A stretch of 21,352 bases of DNA from an uncultured Collinsella sp. (GTDB taxonomy: Bacteria > Actinomycetota > Coriobacteriia > Coriobacteriales > Coriobacteriaceae), in assembly GCA_905210085.1 (NCBI GenBank), contig CAJLVJ010000037.1:1-21352 (forward strand), in the 5' to 3' direction. Both the position numbers and the translations under genes were made by a program. The notes under the pieces are model-generated. The model ran no database searches. It worked only from the letters and a program-made list of their open reading frames with translations, and was not told the DNA's origin. This document shows positions 1-6,776 of the stretch, one piece after another (position 1 is the stretch's first letter; every line of letters starts with the position of its first letter).

Positions 1-1510
1 AGGCGATAATCGTGGCGCCCACCACGCCCACGGCAAACAGCGCCACCGAGACGATCGAGGACACGATGTCGTACGAAAGCAACATCTGGGGCAGCGAGTA
101 CATGTCGTCGAACACCGTAAACAAGAACAGCGGCAGGCCCACAAATCCGATGATGTTGCCGAGCACGCCGCCGATCAGACAAGCCCACAGCGCATAGTCC
201 ACGTATTTGGACAGGATGCGTCCGCGCGAATAGCCGAGCGCCTTATACAGGCCGATGAGCGTGCGCTCCTCCTCGACCATACGCGTGGCGGTGGTAAGGC
301 TGATGAGCACGGCGACGATAAAGAAGATGAACGGGAACACCGTGGCGATGGCTTCAATTGACGAGCTATCGCTCTCCACGCTCGAGTAGCTTGCGATATT
401 GCCGCGGTCCTGGATGTACCAGGTGCATTCTCCCAGATCGGAAAGCTCGGCGCGGGCGTCGGCAAACTGTTGGTCGGCGGCGGCACGGCGCTGGTCCAGG
501 TCGGCTTGCGCCTGCGCACGCTCGTCGCTGCCCTCGGCCATGCGATTGATGTTGTCCTGCTCGATCCCAAAGAGCATGGCGGCCTGACGCTCGGCCGCAT
601 CCAAGCTTGTCGGCGTGTCGACCGTCAGCTCCTGAGCGCGCGCCTTCTCACGCTCCTCGCGGATCTTCTCTATATTGCCCTTGACCTCATTGATCTTTGC
701 CGCGTAGGCATCCGAATATGAGTTGAGATCCTTGGCTCCCTCGACGACCACGTGGACCGCGGAGTAGGAAGAAGATGTCGCGGCGTCCTCGCTCACATAG
801 AACTTATAGTCCGCCGCCGAGGCGGCACGGAAGGCGTTGACCGTCGAGTCGGAGCTCACATCAGTGGGATCGAGAACCTCGGCCGTGATGGTGTAATCGC
901 CATCGGCAAACTGATCCTTGGCGCTTTGGTTCGACGAGCTCGCATCGTTGGCAGCAAAGCTCACCGTATCGCCGAGCTTTTTGCCCGAAGCCTTCAGGAA
1001 CTTCGAAGTCACCGCGACCTCATCGGCGCTCTCGGGCAAATCGCCGTTCACGAGCACTGGCTGATCGATATTCTCCTTGGAGAGACTTTGCACGACCACG
1101 CGCTCGCGCGTTGTGCCCACGGCGGTGTAGGCGGTCTCGGTGTAGATGCCCTCGGCCGTTTCGACGCCATCGACCTCTTGGATGGCGTCGAGATCATCGT
1201 CAGTCAGGCCATAGGTCGACTGCACGTTAATGTCATAGACATTTTGCTGGTCGAAGTAGGCGTCAACCGAATCGCACAGGTCCTCGCAGCCCGCCTTAAG
1301 GCCGCACATCACGCTCACGCCAAGCGCGGTGATGACCACGATTGACAAGAAGCGCTTAAGACTGCCTCGGATTGTGCGGTAAATGCCACGGCGAAAAATC
1401 GTCGGGACCATATCGTTTGAGCTTTGAGCAGTGCGGTAGGTCGCGAACTCCCAGTCGCGGTCTGCGTGCTCCGTATCGTGGTTTTGGCTGTTTTGGCGAT
1501 CTTGGTCCAT
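1..1510 (-). CDS. FtsX/MacB-like ABC transporter permease, C-terminus cut by window edge
   Basis: This is an open frame of about 503 codons that runs off the left edge. It starts at an ATG five bases after the stop of the ABC ATPase gene, so the two are almost certainly co-translated partners. An N-terminal cytoplasmic tail of about 45 residues is followed by one membrane segment (FLSIVVITALGVSVMCGL). A hydrophilic, probably extracytoplasmic region of about 280 residues comes next and includes a charged, coiled-coil-like stretch (EKIREEREKARAQ). Several membrane segments then begin at FPFIFFIVAVLISL, with the FtsX-type cytoplasmic signature EEERTLIGLYKALGYSRG between two of them. This matches the FtsX/MacB permease fold: such proteins usually act as mechanotransmitters or efflux pumps for peptides, lipids or lipoproteins rather than classical importers. 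The second half of the protein is not visible, so substrate cannot be judged. The ribosome-binding site is weak, which fits translational coupling. Confidence 0.85.
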   Translation of the reverse strand, partial: MDQDRQNSQNHDTEHADRDWEFATYRTAQSSNDMVPTIFRRGIYRTIRGSLKRFLSIVVITALGVSVMCGLKAGCEDLCDSVDAYFDQQNVYDINVQSTYGLTDDDLDAIQEVDGVETAEGIYTETAYTAVGTTRERVVVQSLSKENIDQPVLVNGDLPESADEVAVTSKFLKASGKKLGDTVSFAANDASSSNQSAKDQFADGDYTITAEVLDPTDVSSDSTVNAFRAASAADYKFYVSEDAATSSSYSAVHVVVEGAKDLNSYSDAYAAKINEVKGNIEKIREEREKARAQELTVDTPTSLDAAERQAAMLFGIEQDNINRMAEGSDERAQAQADLDQRRAAADQQFADARAELSDLGECTWYIQDRGNIASYSSVESDSSSIEAIATVFPFIFFIVAVLISLTTATRMVEEERTLIGLYKALGYSRGRILSKYVDYALWACLIGGVLGNIIGFVGLPLFLFTVFDDMYSLPQMLLSYDIVSSIVSVALFAVGVVGATIIA

Positions 1511-1515
1511 GGGCG

Positions 1516-2217
1516 CTACCACTCGATCGTCTCGATAGGCACGGGATTTTGCTGGACCGTCTCGCTCTCCACGCGGCCGCTCTTAAAGCGGATCAGGCGA
1601 TCGGCCATGGGCGCCAGCGCGGAGTTATGGGTGATGATGATGACCGTGATGCCCTGCTTGCGACAGGTGTCCTGTAGCAGCTGCAAGATCTGCTTGCCGG
1701 TTTTGTAGTCGAGTGCGCCCGTGGGCTCGTCGCACAGGAGCAGCTTGGGGTTCTTGGCCAGTGCACGTGCAATGGACACACGCTGCTGCTCGCCGCCCGA
1801 AAGCTGCGCCGGAAAGTTAGCAAGACGGTCGCCCAGGCCAACCTGACGAAGCGTTTGCTCGGCATCGAGCGAATCGGGGCAAATCTGCGCCGCAAGCTCG
1901 ACATTTTCGAGCGCCGTCAGGTTGGGGACCAGATTGTAGAACTGGAAGACAAAGCCGACGTCGGCACGGCGGTATTCCACGAGCTGCGCCTCGTTGGCGG
2001 AGCTCACGTCGCGCCCGTCCACCGTCACAGTGCCGGAGGTTACCGTATCCATGCCACCCAGGATGTTGAGCGCCGTAGTCTTGCCGGCACCCGAGGCGCC
2101 CAGGATAATGGCGAGCTCGCCGCGCTCAACGGTAAAGCTCGCGCCGTCGAGCGCGTGAATGCGGGCATCGCCCTCGCCGTACGCCTTGATGACGTCTTTG
2201 AATTCGATATAAGCCAT
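1516..2217 (-). CDS. ABC transporter ATP-binding protein, MacB/LolD type
   Basis: This cytoplasmic ATPase powers the permease encoded immediately downstream. All nucleotide-binding motifs are intact: Walker A GASGAGKTT at residues 40-48, Q-loop Gln92, signature LSGGEQQR at 139-146, Walker B LLLCDEPTG from 159, a D-loop in GALD, and the H-loop His197 in ITHN. At 233 residues it has the normal length for a stand-alone LolD/MacB/FtsE-like ATPase. The stop codon lies five bases before the permease ATG. The gene follows the sensor kinase after an 85-base gap, so the order regulator, kinase, ATPase, permease suggests the transporter is the main target of the two-component system. Modules of this shape often defend against cell-envelope-active compounds, but that role is inferred from context only. 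Confidence 0.93.
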   Translation of the reverse strand: MAYIEFKDVIKAYGEGDARIHALDGASFTVERGELAIILGASGAGKTTALNILGGMDTVTSGTVTVDGRDVSSANEAQLVEYRRADVGFVFQFYNLVPNLTALENVELAAQICPDSLDAEQTLRQVGLGDRLANFPAQLSGGEQQRVSIARALAKNPKLLLCDEPTGALDYKTGKQILQLLQDTCRKQGITVIIITHNSALAPMADRLIRFKSGRVESETVQQNPVPIETIEW

Positions 2218-2302
2218 CGATTAATTCCCATCTGGTCGGATAACTCCTTAGTATTACCCATTTCGCACCGACCAAAAAGGGACAGGTTCATTTTGGCAGG
2301 TT

Positions 2303-3682
2303 TTAGAGGCGGACGGTGAAGGTGATCTGGTTGCCGTGGCCGCAGACAGAAGCGCTCCCACCATGGGCTTCGGCGATGGCACGCACCACGGATAGGCCCA
2401 CGCCCGAGCCGCCCGTCTTGGAGCTGCGCGACACGTCCGCACGATAGAAGCGGTCGAACAATCGATCTAGATCGCCTTCGGGCAGCTCGTCCACGGCGTT
2501 CGAAACGACAAGCTCGGCCGAGCCTTTGCCCGCACCGCGCGAAACAGCACGCAGGCTCAGCTCGATAACGCTGTCTTCGCTTGCGTAGCGTGTGGCGTTG
2601 TCCAGCAGTAGTTCAACAACCTGCGCCACTGCCGCGGCATCGGCATGGGCCCGCACACCGCTCGCGATCGACGTCGACAGCCGCTTGCCGCGCGAAACCG
2701 CCACCGATTCAAACGGCGCCGCCGCCTTGTCCACCGCCTCCGAAAGATCAAACGATGTCATGGCAAAGCCCGCCGAGCCCTCGTCCATGCGAGCCAAAAA
2801 TACCAGACGCTCCGTAAGTGCCGTCAGCCGCGCGACCTGCTCGTGAATGCTCTGCGTCCACTCACTCTCGCCGCTCTCAATTTCCTGTACCTCGTTAGCG
2901 GCATCAATCACGGCCAGCGGCGTCTTGATCTCGTGGCTCGCATCGGTAATAAAGCGCTTTTGCTTGCTGTAGCTCTCGACCATCGGTCGAATCACCGCGC
3001 CCGAGGCACCCGCCACAATTGCCAACACCGCCAGCCAGCCAATGCAGCTGATGGCCACGCTCGCGCTTAAAAACGAATGGAAGCTTGTGAGCTCGCGTGA
3101 ACAGTCGACGAATACATAGGTTGTCTCGTCGCCCTGAACCGTAACCGTATAGCGGTAGTTACCAGAAAAGCCCGAGGTCAAACCCTTGGAATACAGTCCT
3201 GCAGCGATGCGGGCGGCACGCTTGGCGCCCACCGCGGCAATGCGAGCCGTGTTGACATCGGTCACCTGCCCGCCGGCAATCGACACCGTAAAGTAGCGCG
3301 TGTCGAAGGGAGACTCCGCCGTCATGCCTTCAAAATGCCCATCGCGAACGGCTGCCCGGTTACCGGTAGCAACCTTGCCGGCAACCGCATCCTGACCGGG
3401 ATCGGCCTTAGGCTCATCCGTCCAATCGATGCCGTCCTTGCCCGCCAAGATATAGCCCAGACGAGCGTCGGCCATCTTGCAGACATGCGAGTAGTTGACG
3501 ATATTGATGCCGGCGATGATAAGCGTAAGCACGGCGGTCACGGCACCCATGGCAACCAGGATGAACTTACGACGCAGGCGACGTCCCATTGCACTGGCAG
3601 CATCGGCGCGCCCCGGATTACCCGAGTCCGCGCCCATGCCGAGCTTTGCCGTCGTGCGCTTCCACCACGCACTCGCGCTCAC
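2303..3682 (-). CDS. Two-component sensor histidine kinase
   Basis: This membrane sensor autophosphorylates and passes phosphate to the response regulator encoded just upstream. It has 459 residues. A basic N-terminus precedes membrane segment 1 (about residues 39-63); an extracytoplasmic sensor domain of about 140 residues follows, then membrane segment 2 (about 207-231). The H-box DASHEIKTPLA carries phospho-acceptor His250. The ATPase domain shows N-box DNATRY (361-366), F-box LFDRFYR (408-414) and G2 box GGSGVGLS (424-431). The usual DxGxG G1 box is not seen; SNAVDELPEGDL stands in its place, an arrangement I believe occurs in some actinobacterial and firmicute kinases. Translation starts at a GTG two bases after the regulator's stop, preceded by a strong GAGGAGGG ribosome-binding site. 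No HAMP domain is evident because the second membrane segment runs almost directly into the H-box region. Confidence 0.92.
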   Translation of the reverse strand: MSASAWWKRTTAKLGMGADSGNPGRADAASAMGRRLRRKFILVAMGAVTAVLTLIIAGINIVNYSHVCKMADARLGYILAGKDGIDWTDEPKADPGQDAVAGKVATGNRAAVRDGHFEGMTAESPFDTRYFTVSIAGGQVTDVNTARIAAVGAKRAARIAAGLYSKGLTSGFSGNYRYTVTVQGDETTYVFVDCSRELTSFHSFLSASVAISCIGWLAVLAIVAGASGAVIRPMVESYSKQKRFITDASHEIKTPLAVIDAANEVQEIESGESEWTQSIHEQVARLTALTERLVFLARMDEGSAGFAMTSFDLSEAVDKAAAPFESVAVSRGKRLSTSIASGVRAHADAAAVAQVVELLLDNATRYASEDSVIELSLRAVSRGAGKGSAELVVSNAVDELPEGDLDRLFDRFYRADVSRSSKTGGSGVGLSVVRAIAEAHGGSASVCGHGNQITFTVRL

Positions 3683-3684
3683 AC

Positions 3685-4368
3685 CTATTCGCCCTCCTCA
3701 ACAACCTCGAGCGAATAGCCCTGGTTGCGCGATGCACGGATGGCCACGTTGGCACCAAGCGCCGTCAGCTTTTTGCGCAGGTACGAGATGTAGACCCACA
3801 CCACGTTGGCGCCTTCGGGCGCGTCCTCACCCCAAACCCCGAGCATCAGACGCTCGGTGGGCATGCGCGTGCCGGAGTTGCGCATAAAGAGCTCCATAAG
3901 CTGAAACTCACGATTGGCCAGGTGCTCCTCGCCCAAAGGGCCAACGAGCGTGCACGATGCCGTGTCGAGACGCACGTTGCCCACGCTGAGCGTCGTGGCG
4001 TCAATTGCCGTCGCGGCACGCGTCATGGCACGAATACGCGCAAGCAGCTCCTTGGCGGCAAACGGCTTGGTCAGATAATCGTTGGCACCGGCATCCAGGC
4101 CCTCGACCTTATCGGACACCTCGCTTTTTGCCGTGAGCATAATGATGGGCAGACGCTTACCGGCGGCGCGTGTGCGCTTGAGCACCTCAATGCCATCCAT
4201 GCCGGGCATCATGATGTCCAGGATTGCGGCGTCATAGTCGTTGGCGAGCAGATATTCGAGCGCCGTCAGACCGTCGAGGGCGGTGTCGACCTCGTAGTCG
4301 CTATGTTGAAGAATCGCGGTAAGGGCACGGGAGAGGCCGGGTTCGTCCTCGGCAAGCATCAGCTTCAT
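3685..4368 (-). CDS. OmpR/PhoB-family response regulator
   Basis: This DNA-binding partner of the downstream kinase has 227 residues. The receiver domain has the acidic pocket Glu7/Asp8, phosphoacceptor Asp51 in LDIMMPGMDG, Thr79 and Lys101 (LTKPF). The C-terminal half is a winged-helix domain with the typical LANREFQLMELFMRN entry and the VWVYISYLRKKL recognition region. The start ATG is preceded by AAGGAA at the usual distance. It is the first gene of a tightly packed regulator-kinase-ATPase-permease series. A pair of 11-base direct repeats upstream, overlapping a likely -35 position, suggests that it activates its own operon. Confidence 0.95.
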   Translation of the reverse strand: MKLMLAEDEPGLSRALTAILQHSDYEVDTALDGLTALEYLLANDYDAAILDIMMPGMDGIEVLKRTRAAGKRLPIIMLTAKSEVSDKVEGLDAGANDYLTKPFAAKELLARIRAMTRAATAIDATTLSVGNVRLDTASCTLVGPLGEEHLANREFQLMELFMRNSGTRMPTERLMLGVWGEDAPEGANVVWVYISYLRKKLTALGANVAIRASRNQGYSLEVVEEGE

Positions 4369-4412
4369 AGTTGTTCCTTTGGCGCGCGGCTATACAGATT
4401 TCGATATTGCCG

Positions 4413-4451
4413 ATGATAGCGCACCGCCAGCCGCCTTAGCGCAGCCTTAGC
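4413..4451 (-). promoter_or_regulatory. Probable autoregulated promoter of the two-component/ABC operon
   Basis: On the minus strand a TATCAT -10-like hexamer occupies 4413-4418. The hexamer CTTAGC (plus-strand reading) occurs at 4435-4440 and again at 4446-4451, an exact 11-base period, and the full repeats match in 9 of 11 positions. The proximal copy sits where the -35 box should be, and no good TTGACA is present. Two direct half-sites one helical turn apart at the -35 position are the usual operator geometry for OmpR/PhoB activators. The site is about 65 bases upstream of the regulator ATG. Confidence 0.5.
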
Positions 4452-4596
4452 TGCTCAACCTGCACGTTTTCAAATACGCAGGATATGGCTTAGCCAAACT
4501 TAAGGCCCAGATGCCGAGGGCTTGGACGCATACCGAGCGCGAAGGGACAGTGACTCGTCCTTTCACGGCGTCCTAGTTATGCAAAGTGCTCGAGCG

Positions 4597-5175
4597 TTAC
4601 TCCTCGTACGCGCCCTCAAGCCGCAGCAGCCACTCCTTGCGGTCGAGGCCGCCGGCATATCCGTTGAGCGAACCATCGGCGGCAACCACGCGATGGCACG
4701 GCACAATAATCGAAATGGGATTACGCGCGACCGCGGCCCCCACGGCACGGGGAGACGCAACGGGTGCTTCGTTTCCCGGTACACGATGTCGAGCCGCAAC
4801 ACGCTGGGCGATCTCACCATACGTAGCGACCTCGCCACGCGGGATAGAAAGCAGCTCAAACCAAACCTCGCGCTGAAACGCCGTACCAATCATATGCAAC
4901 GGCGGCGTAAACCGAGGCTCCTGCCCCGCAAAATAAGCATTCAGCCAAGCCCAAGAACGCTCAAGTACCGACGAGGCAGCACCGTTTGTCGGATTCACCG
5001 AAGACATGCCGCCAGCACCAGAAACCGCATCGGCGCCTTCAACATGTTCGGAGTCTTCCCGGAGAAGCGTGGAGCCAAAATGCTCCTGCCCCTCAAACCA
5101 AAGTCCCGTCAGACCGCGGCCATCAGCGGCAAGCAAGATTTCGCCCAAAGGCGAAGCAAACGTCGTCGTGACCAC
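4597..5175 (-). CDS. ogt: Methylated-DNA--protein-cysteine methyltransferase
   Basis: This cytoplasmic suicide repair enzyme transfers the alkyl group from O6-alkylguanine or O4-alkylthymine in DNA to its own cysteine. The acceptor motif PCHRV (159-163, Cys160) is intact. Also present are the helix-turn-helix region GEVATYGEIAQRVAA and the downstream GYAGGLDRKEWLL, which carries the conserved active-site-loop Gly and Leu-rich helix. Length (192 residues) is slightly above the usual 150-180 because of a Ser/Gly/Ala-rich insert near residues 50-70 in the N-terminal domain. It starts at GTG with AAAGGAG eight bases upstream. It is separated from both neighbours by long spacers and looks like a single-gene unit. 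Confidence 0.93.
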   Translation of the reverse strand: MVTTTFASPLGEILLAADGRGLTGLWFEGQEHFGSTLLREDSEHVEGADAVSGAGGMSSVNPTNGAASSVLERSWAWLNAYFAGQEPRFTPPLHMIGTAFQREVWFELLSIPRGEVATYGEIAQRVAARHRVPGNEAPVASPRAVGAAVARNPISIIVPCHRVVAADGSLNGYAGGLDRKEWLLRLEGAYEE

Positions 5176-5253
5176 CAGCGGCTCCTTTCAAAACTCCGCA
5201 ACATAATACCGCGAATTGTGCAGACAACCCCAATCGACCCCAAAGTCACCCTA

Positions 5254-5335
5254 GGCAGCAGGCGCGAACGCGCCGCAGCTGCCGGCCGCGCCCCACAGTC
5301 CCCCAAGGCGGCAGGCGCAAAGCGCCGAAGCCGCC
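5254..5335. repeat. Tandem pair of small nested hairpins with compensated stems
   Basis: Two units of about 30 bases (5254-5283 and 5307-5335) share one plan. Unit 1 has outer arms GGCAGC/GCTGCC, inner arms GGCGCG/CGCGCC, a single A on the left between the helices and three bases (GCA) on the right. Unit 2 has outer arms GGCGGC/GCCGCC, inner arms GGCGC/GCGCC, again a single A on the left and three bases (GAA) on the right. The outer stems differ at one base pair, and the change is compensated on both sides. The units look like copies of a short mobile or structural palindrome. Confidence 0.6.
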
Positions 5336-5436
5336 GCCGGGATCAGGGCCCGCAACAGCCACGTGCCCCCACATCAGCCCAGCGGCCCCAACCAACAACG
5401 GCCCCATCGCAGGTCGCTTGCAGCAGCGTCACCGCA

Positions 5437-5566
5437 GGCGGGGGCCGGGCTTGGTTTTCAGAACACTCCGCAGACCAGTGTGGCGCCTTGTCCGCGGCTC
5501 CGAAGGAGCAGGACAAGGCGCCACACATGGTCGAGGACGTTCTGAAAACCAAGCCCGGCCCCCGCC
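5437..5566 (-). repeat. Large nested palindromic element, copy A, 3' of asd
   Basis: Perfect 28-base outer arms (5437-5464 and 5539-5566) enclose a middle helix GACCA/TGGTC (5473-5477 with 5528-5532) and perfect 16-base inner arms (5478-5493 and 5511-5526). The tip is GCTCC-GAA-GGAGC (5497-5509). Read on the minus strand it begins 12 bases after the asd stop. It shares these parts with the element after thrB: the flank ACCTGTCC, the internal-loop strands GTCCTC and TGCGGAGT, the tip-proximal CCTTGTCC/GGACAAGG and the GCTCCnnnGGAGC cap. The 28-base arm itself is unrelated to that of the other copy. No T-run follows the stem, so it is not a textbook intrinsic terminator. It could act as a 3' stabiliser, a terminator of another kind, a structured RNA or a non-autonomous mobile palindrome. 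Confidence 0.85.
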
Positions 5567-5578
5567 GGACAGGTCACA

Positions 5579-6604
5579 CTACTCGCAGAGCAGCTTAGCG
5601 ATCTGGACGGCGTTGGTTGCCGCACCCTTACGGATTTGGTCGCCGCAGCACCAGAAGGTGATACCGCGCGCGGCCTCGGGGTTCGAGATGTCGCGACGCA
5701 CGCGGCCGACCCAAATCAGGTCCTGGTCGGAGGTGTCCATCGGCATGGGGAAGCGATCGTGCGCATCCTCGGCAGCCATATCGTCAACCAGCTTGACGCC
5801 GGGAGCGGCAGCCAGCGCAGCACGGGCCTCCTCGACCGTAATATCGCGCTCAAACTCGAGCGTAATGCTCTCGGAGTGCGAACGCAGCACGGGCACGCGC
5901 ACGCAGGTGCAGTTCACGCGCAGCACGGGCAGGTGCATAATCTTGCGGCCCTCGTTTTGCAGCTTCATCTCCTCGGAGGTAAAGCCCTCCTCCTTGACGC
6001 CGCCAATCTGCGGAATCAGGTTGCTCGCGAGCTGGGCGGCAAAAGCGCGCGGCTCGGGAATCTCCTCGCCACGGCCCAGGGCGGCAAGCTGCGCTTCGAG
6101 CTCGGCCATACCGGGAGCACCGGCACCAGAAGCCGCCTGATACGTCGAGACGATCATGCGCTTCACGCCGGCAAGCTGATGCAGCGGCCACGTGGGAACC
6201 AGGCCGATGATGGTCGCGCAGTTGGGATTGGCGATAAGGCCGTGATGCCATTTGATATCGTCGGCATTGATCTCGGGCACGACCAGCGGCACCTCGGGAT
6301 CCATGCGGAAGGCGTGGCTGTTGTCGACCACGACGGCGCCGTGCTTTACGGCCTCGGGCAGCAGTTCCTTGGCGATATCGTCGCCGGCAGCGCCAAGCAC
6401 AATGTCACAGCCCTCAAAGGCCTCGGGGCAAGCCTCTTCGATCACGATTTGCTCGCCGCGGAACTCAACGGTCTTGCCCGCGGAGCGTGCACTTGCCAAC
6501 AGCTTGAGCTTGCCAACCGGAAACTCCTGCTCGTTGAGGCACTCGAGCATCTGGGTGCCCACGGCTCCCGTCGCGCCCAAAATAGCAACCGTGTACTGTT
6601 TCAT
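5579..6604 (-). CDS. asd: Aspartate-semialdehyde dehydrogenase
   Basis: This NADPH-dependent enzyme reduces aspartyl phosphate to aspartate semialdehyde, the branch-point compound for lysine/diaminopimelate, threonine and methionine. The start ATG lies just after a purine-rich AAAGGGGGAAGC ribosome-binding site; the frame extends further upstream, but that segment overlaps a terminator-like hairpin and lacks conserved sequence. The 341-residue protein has the nucleotide loop GATGAVG (10-16), catalytic Cys129 in NPNCATIIG, substrate-binding TYQAASGAG around Gln156 and catalytic His243 in RSHSE. The C-terminal residues GDQIRKGAATNA are the conserved NADP/ribose-binding tail. It lies downstream of lysC on the same strand, across 172 bases that contain a hairpin, so the two steps may be partly uncoupled. 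Confidence 0.96.
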   Translation of the reverse strand: MKQYTVAILGATGAVGTQMLECLNEQEFPVGKLKLLASARSAGKTVEFRGEQIVIEEACPEAFEGCDIVLGAAGDDIAKELLPEAVKHGAVVVDNSHAFRMDPEVPLVVPEINADDIKWHHGLIANPNCATIIGLVPTWPLHQLAGVKRMIVSTYQAASGAGAPGMAELEAQLAALGRGEEIPEPRAFAAQLASNLIPQIGGVKEEGFTSEEMKLQNEGRKIMHLPVLRVNCTCVRVPVLRSHSESITLEFERDITVEEARAALAAAPGVKLVDDMAAEDAHDRFPMPMDTSDQDLIWVGRVRRDISNPEAARGITFWCCGDQIRKGAATNAVQIAKLLCE

Positions 6605-6678
6605 GCTTCCCCCTTTAAAGGTTGTGGCTTTTGCCCGCACGCCGAGCAGGCCGATTATTGTTGCCAGTGTATACAAGA

Positions 6679-6705
6679 ACGGGGCGGACACGAAACCCGC
6701 CCCGT
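6679..6705 (-). terminator. Hairpin between lysC and asd, probable attenuating terminator
   Basis: Nine-base G+C-rich arms (6679-6687 and 6697-6705, ACGGGGCGG and its complement) enclose a nine-base loop. On the minus strand the stem is followed by TTCTTGT, a weak T-run. It would end or attenuate lysC transcripts before asd. Confidence 0.5.
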
Positions 6706-6735
6706 CGAAACGAAACCGAAACGAAACGCCCCGCC

Positions 6736-6766
6736 GTAGATTTTGAGACATGACCCAAAAATCTAC
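6736..6766. repeat. 31-base palindrome centred on CATG, 3' of lysC
   Basis: Arms GTAGATTTT (6736-6744) and AAAATCTAC (6758-6766) are perfect complements, and most of the centre GAGACATGACCC is also symmetric around CATG. It begins ten bases after the lysC stop. It may be a short intergenic repeat or part of the lysC 3' end. Beside it, 6706-6728 is an A+C-rich tract of repeated CGAAAC units. Confidence 0.55.
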
Positions 6767-6776
6767 CGAGCAGTCG

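Larger units (their letters stand above)
5176..5578. other. Gene-free, palindrome-rich spacer between ogt and asd
   Basis: I see no credible gene in this 403-base spacer; the open frames crossing it are shadows with low-complexity Pro/Arg/Ala translations. Bases 5176-5253 hold the ogt upstream region (a TATTAT -10-like hexamer on the minus strand, but no convincing -35). Bases 5254-5335 hold two small nested hairpins, and 5437-5566 a large nested palindrome, both listed separately. Bases 5336-5436 are C-rich on the plus strand without a structure I can define; the last 15 of them resemble the flank of the palindrome after thrB. Confidence 0.7.

Noticed and set aside
5254..5566. CRISPR array
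   Set aside because: The repeats are palindromic units with differing sequence, not identical direct repeats with regular unique spacers, and no cas gene is present.
4522..5598. 358-codon plus-strand frame across ogt and the spacer
   Set aside because: It is antisense to ogt and crosses the palindromes, with an Arg/Pro-rich low-complexity translation and no ribosome-binding site.
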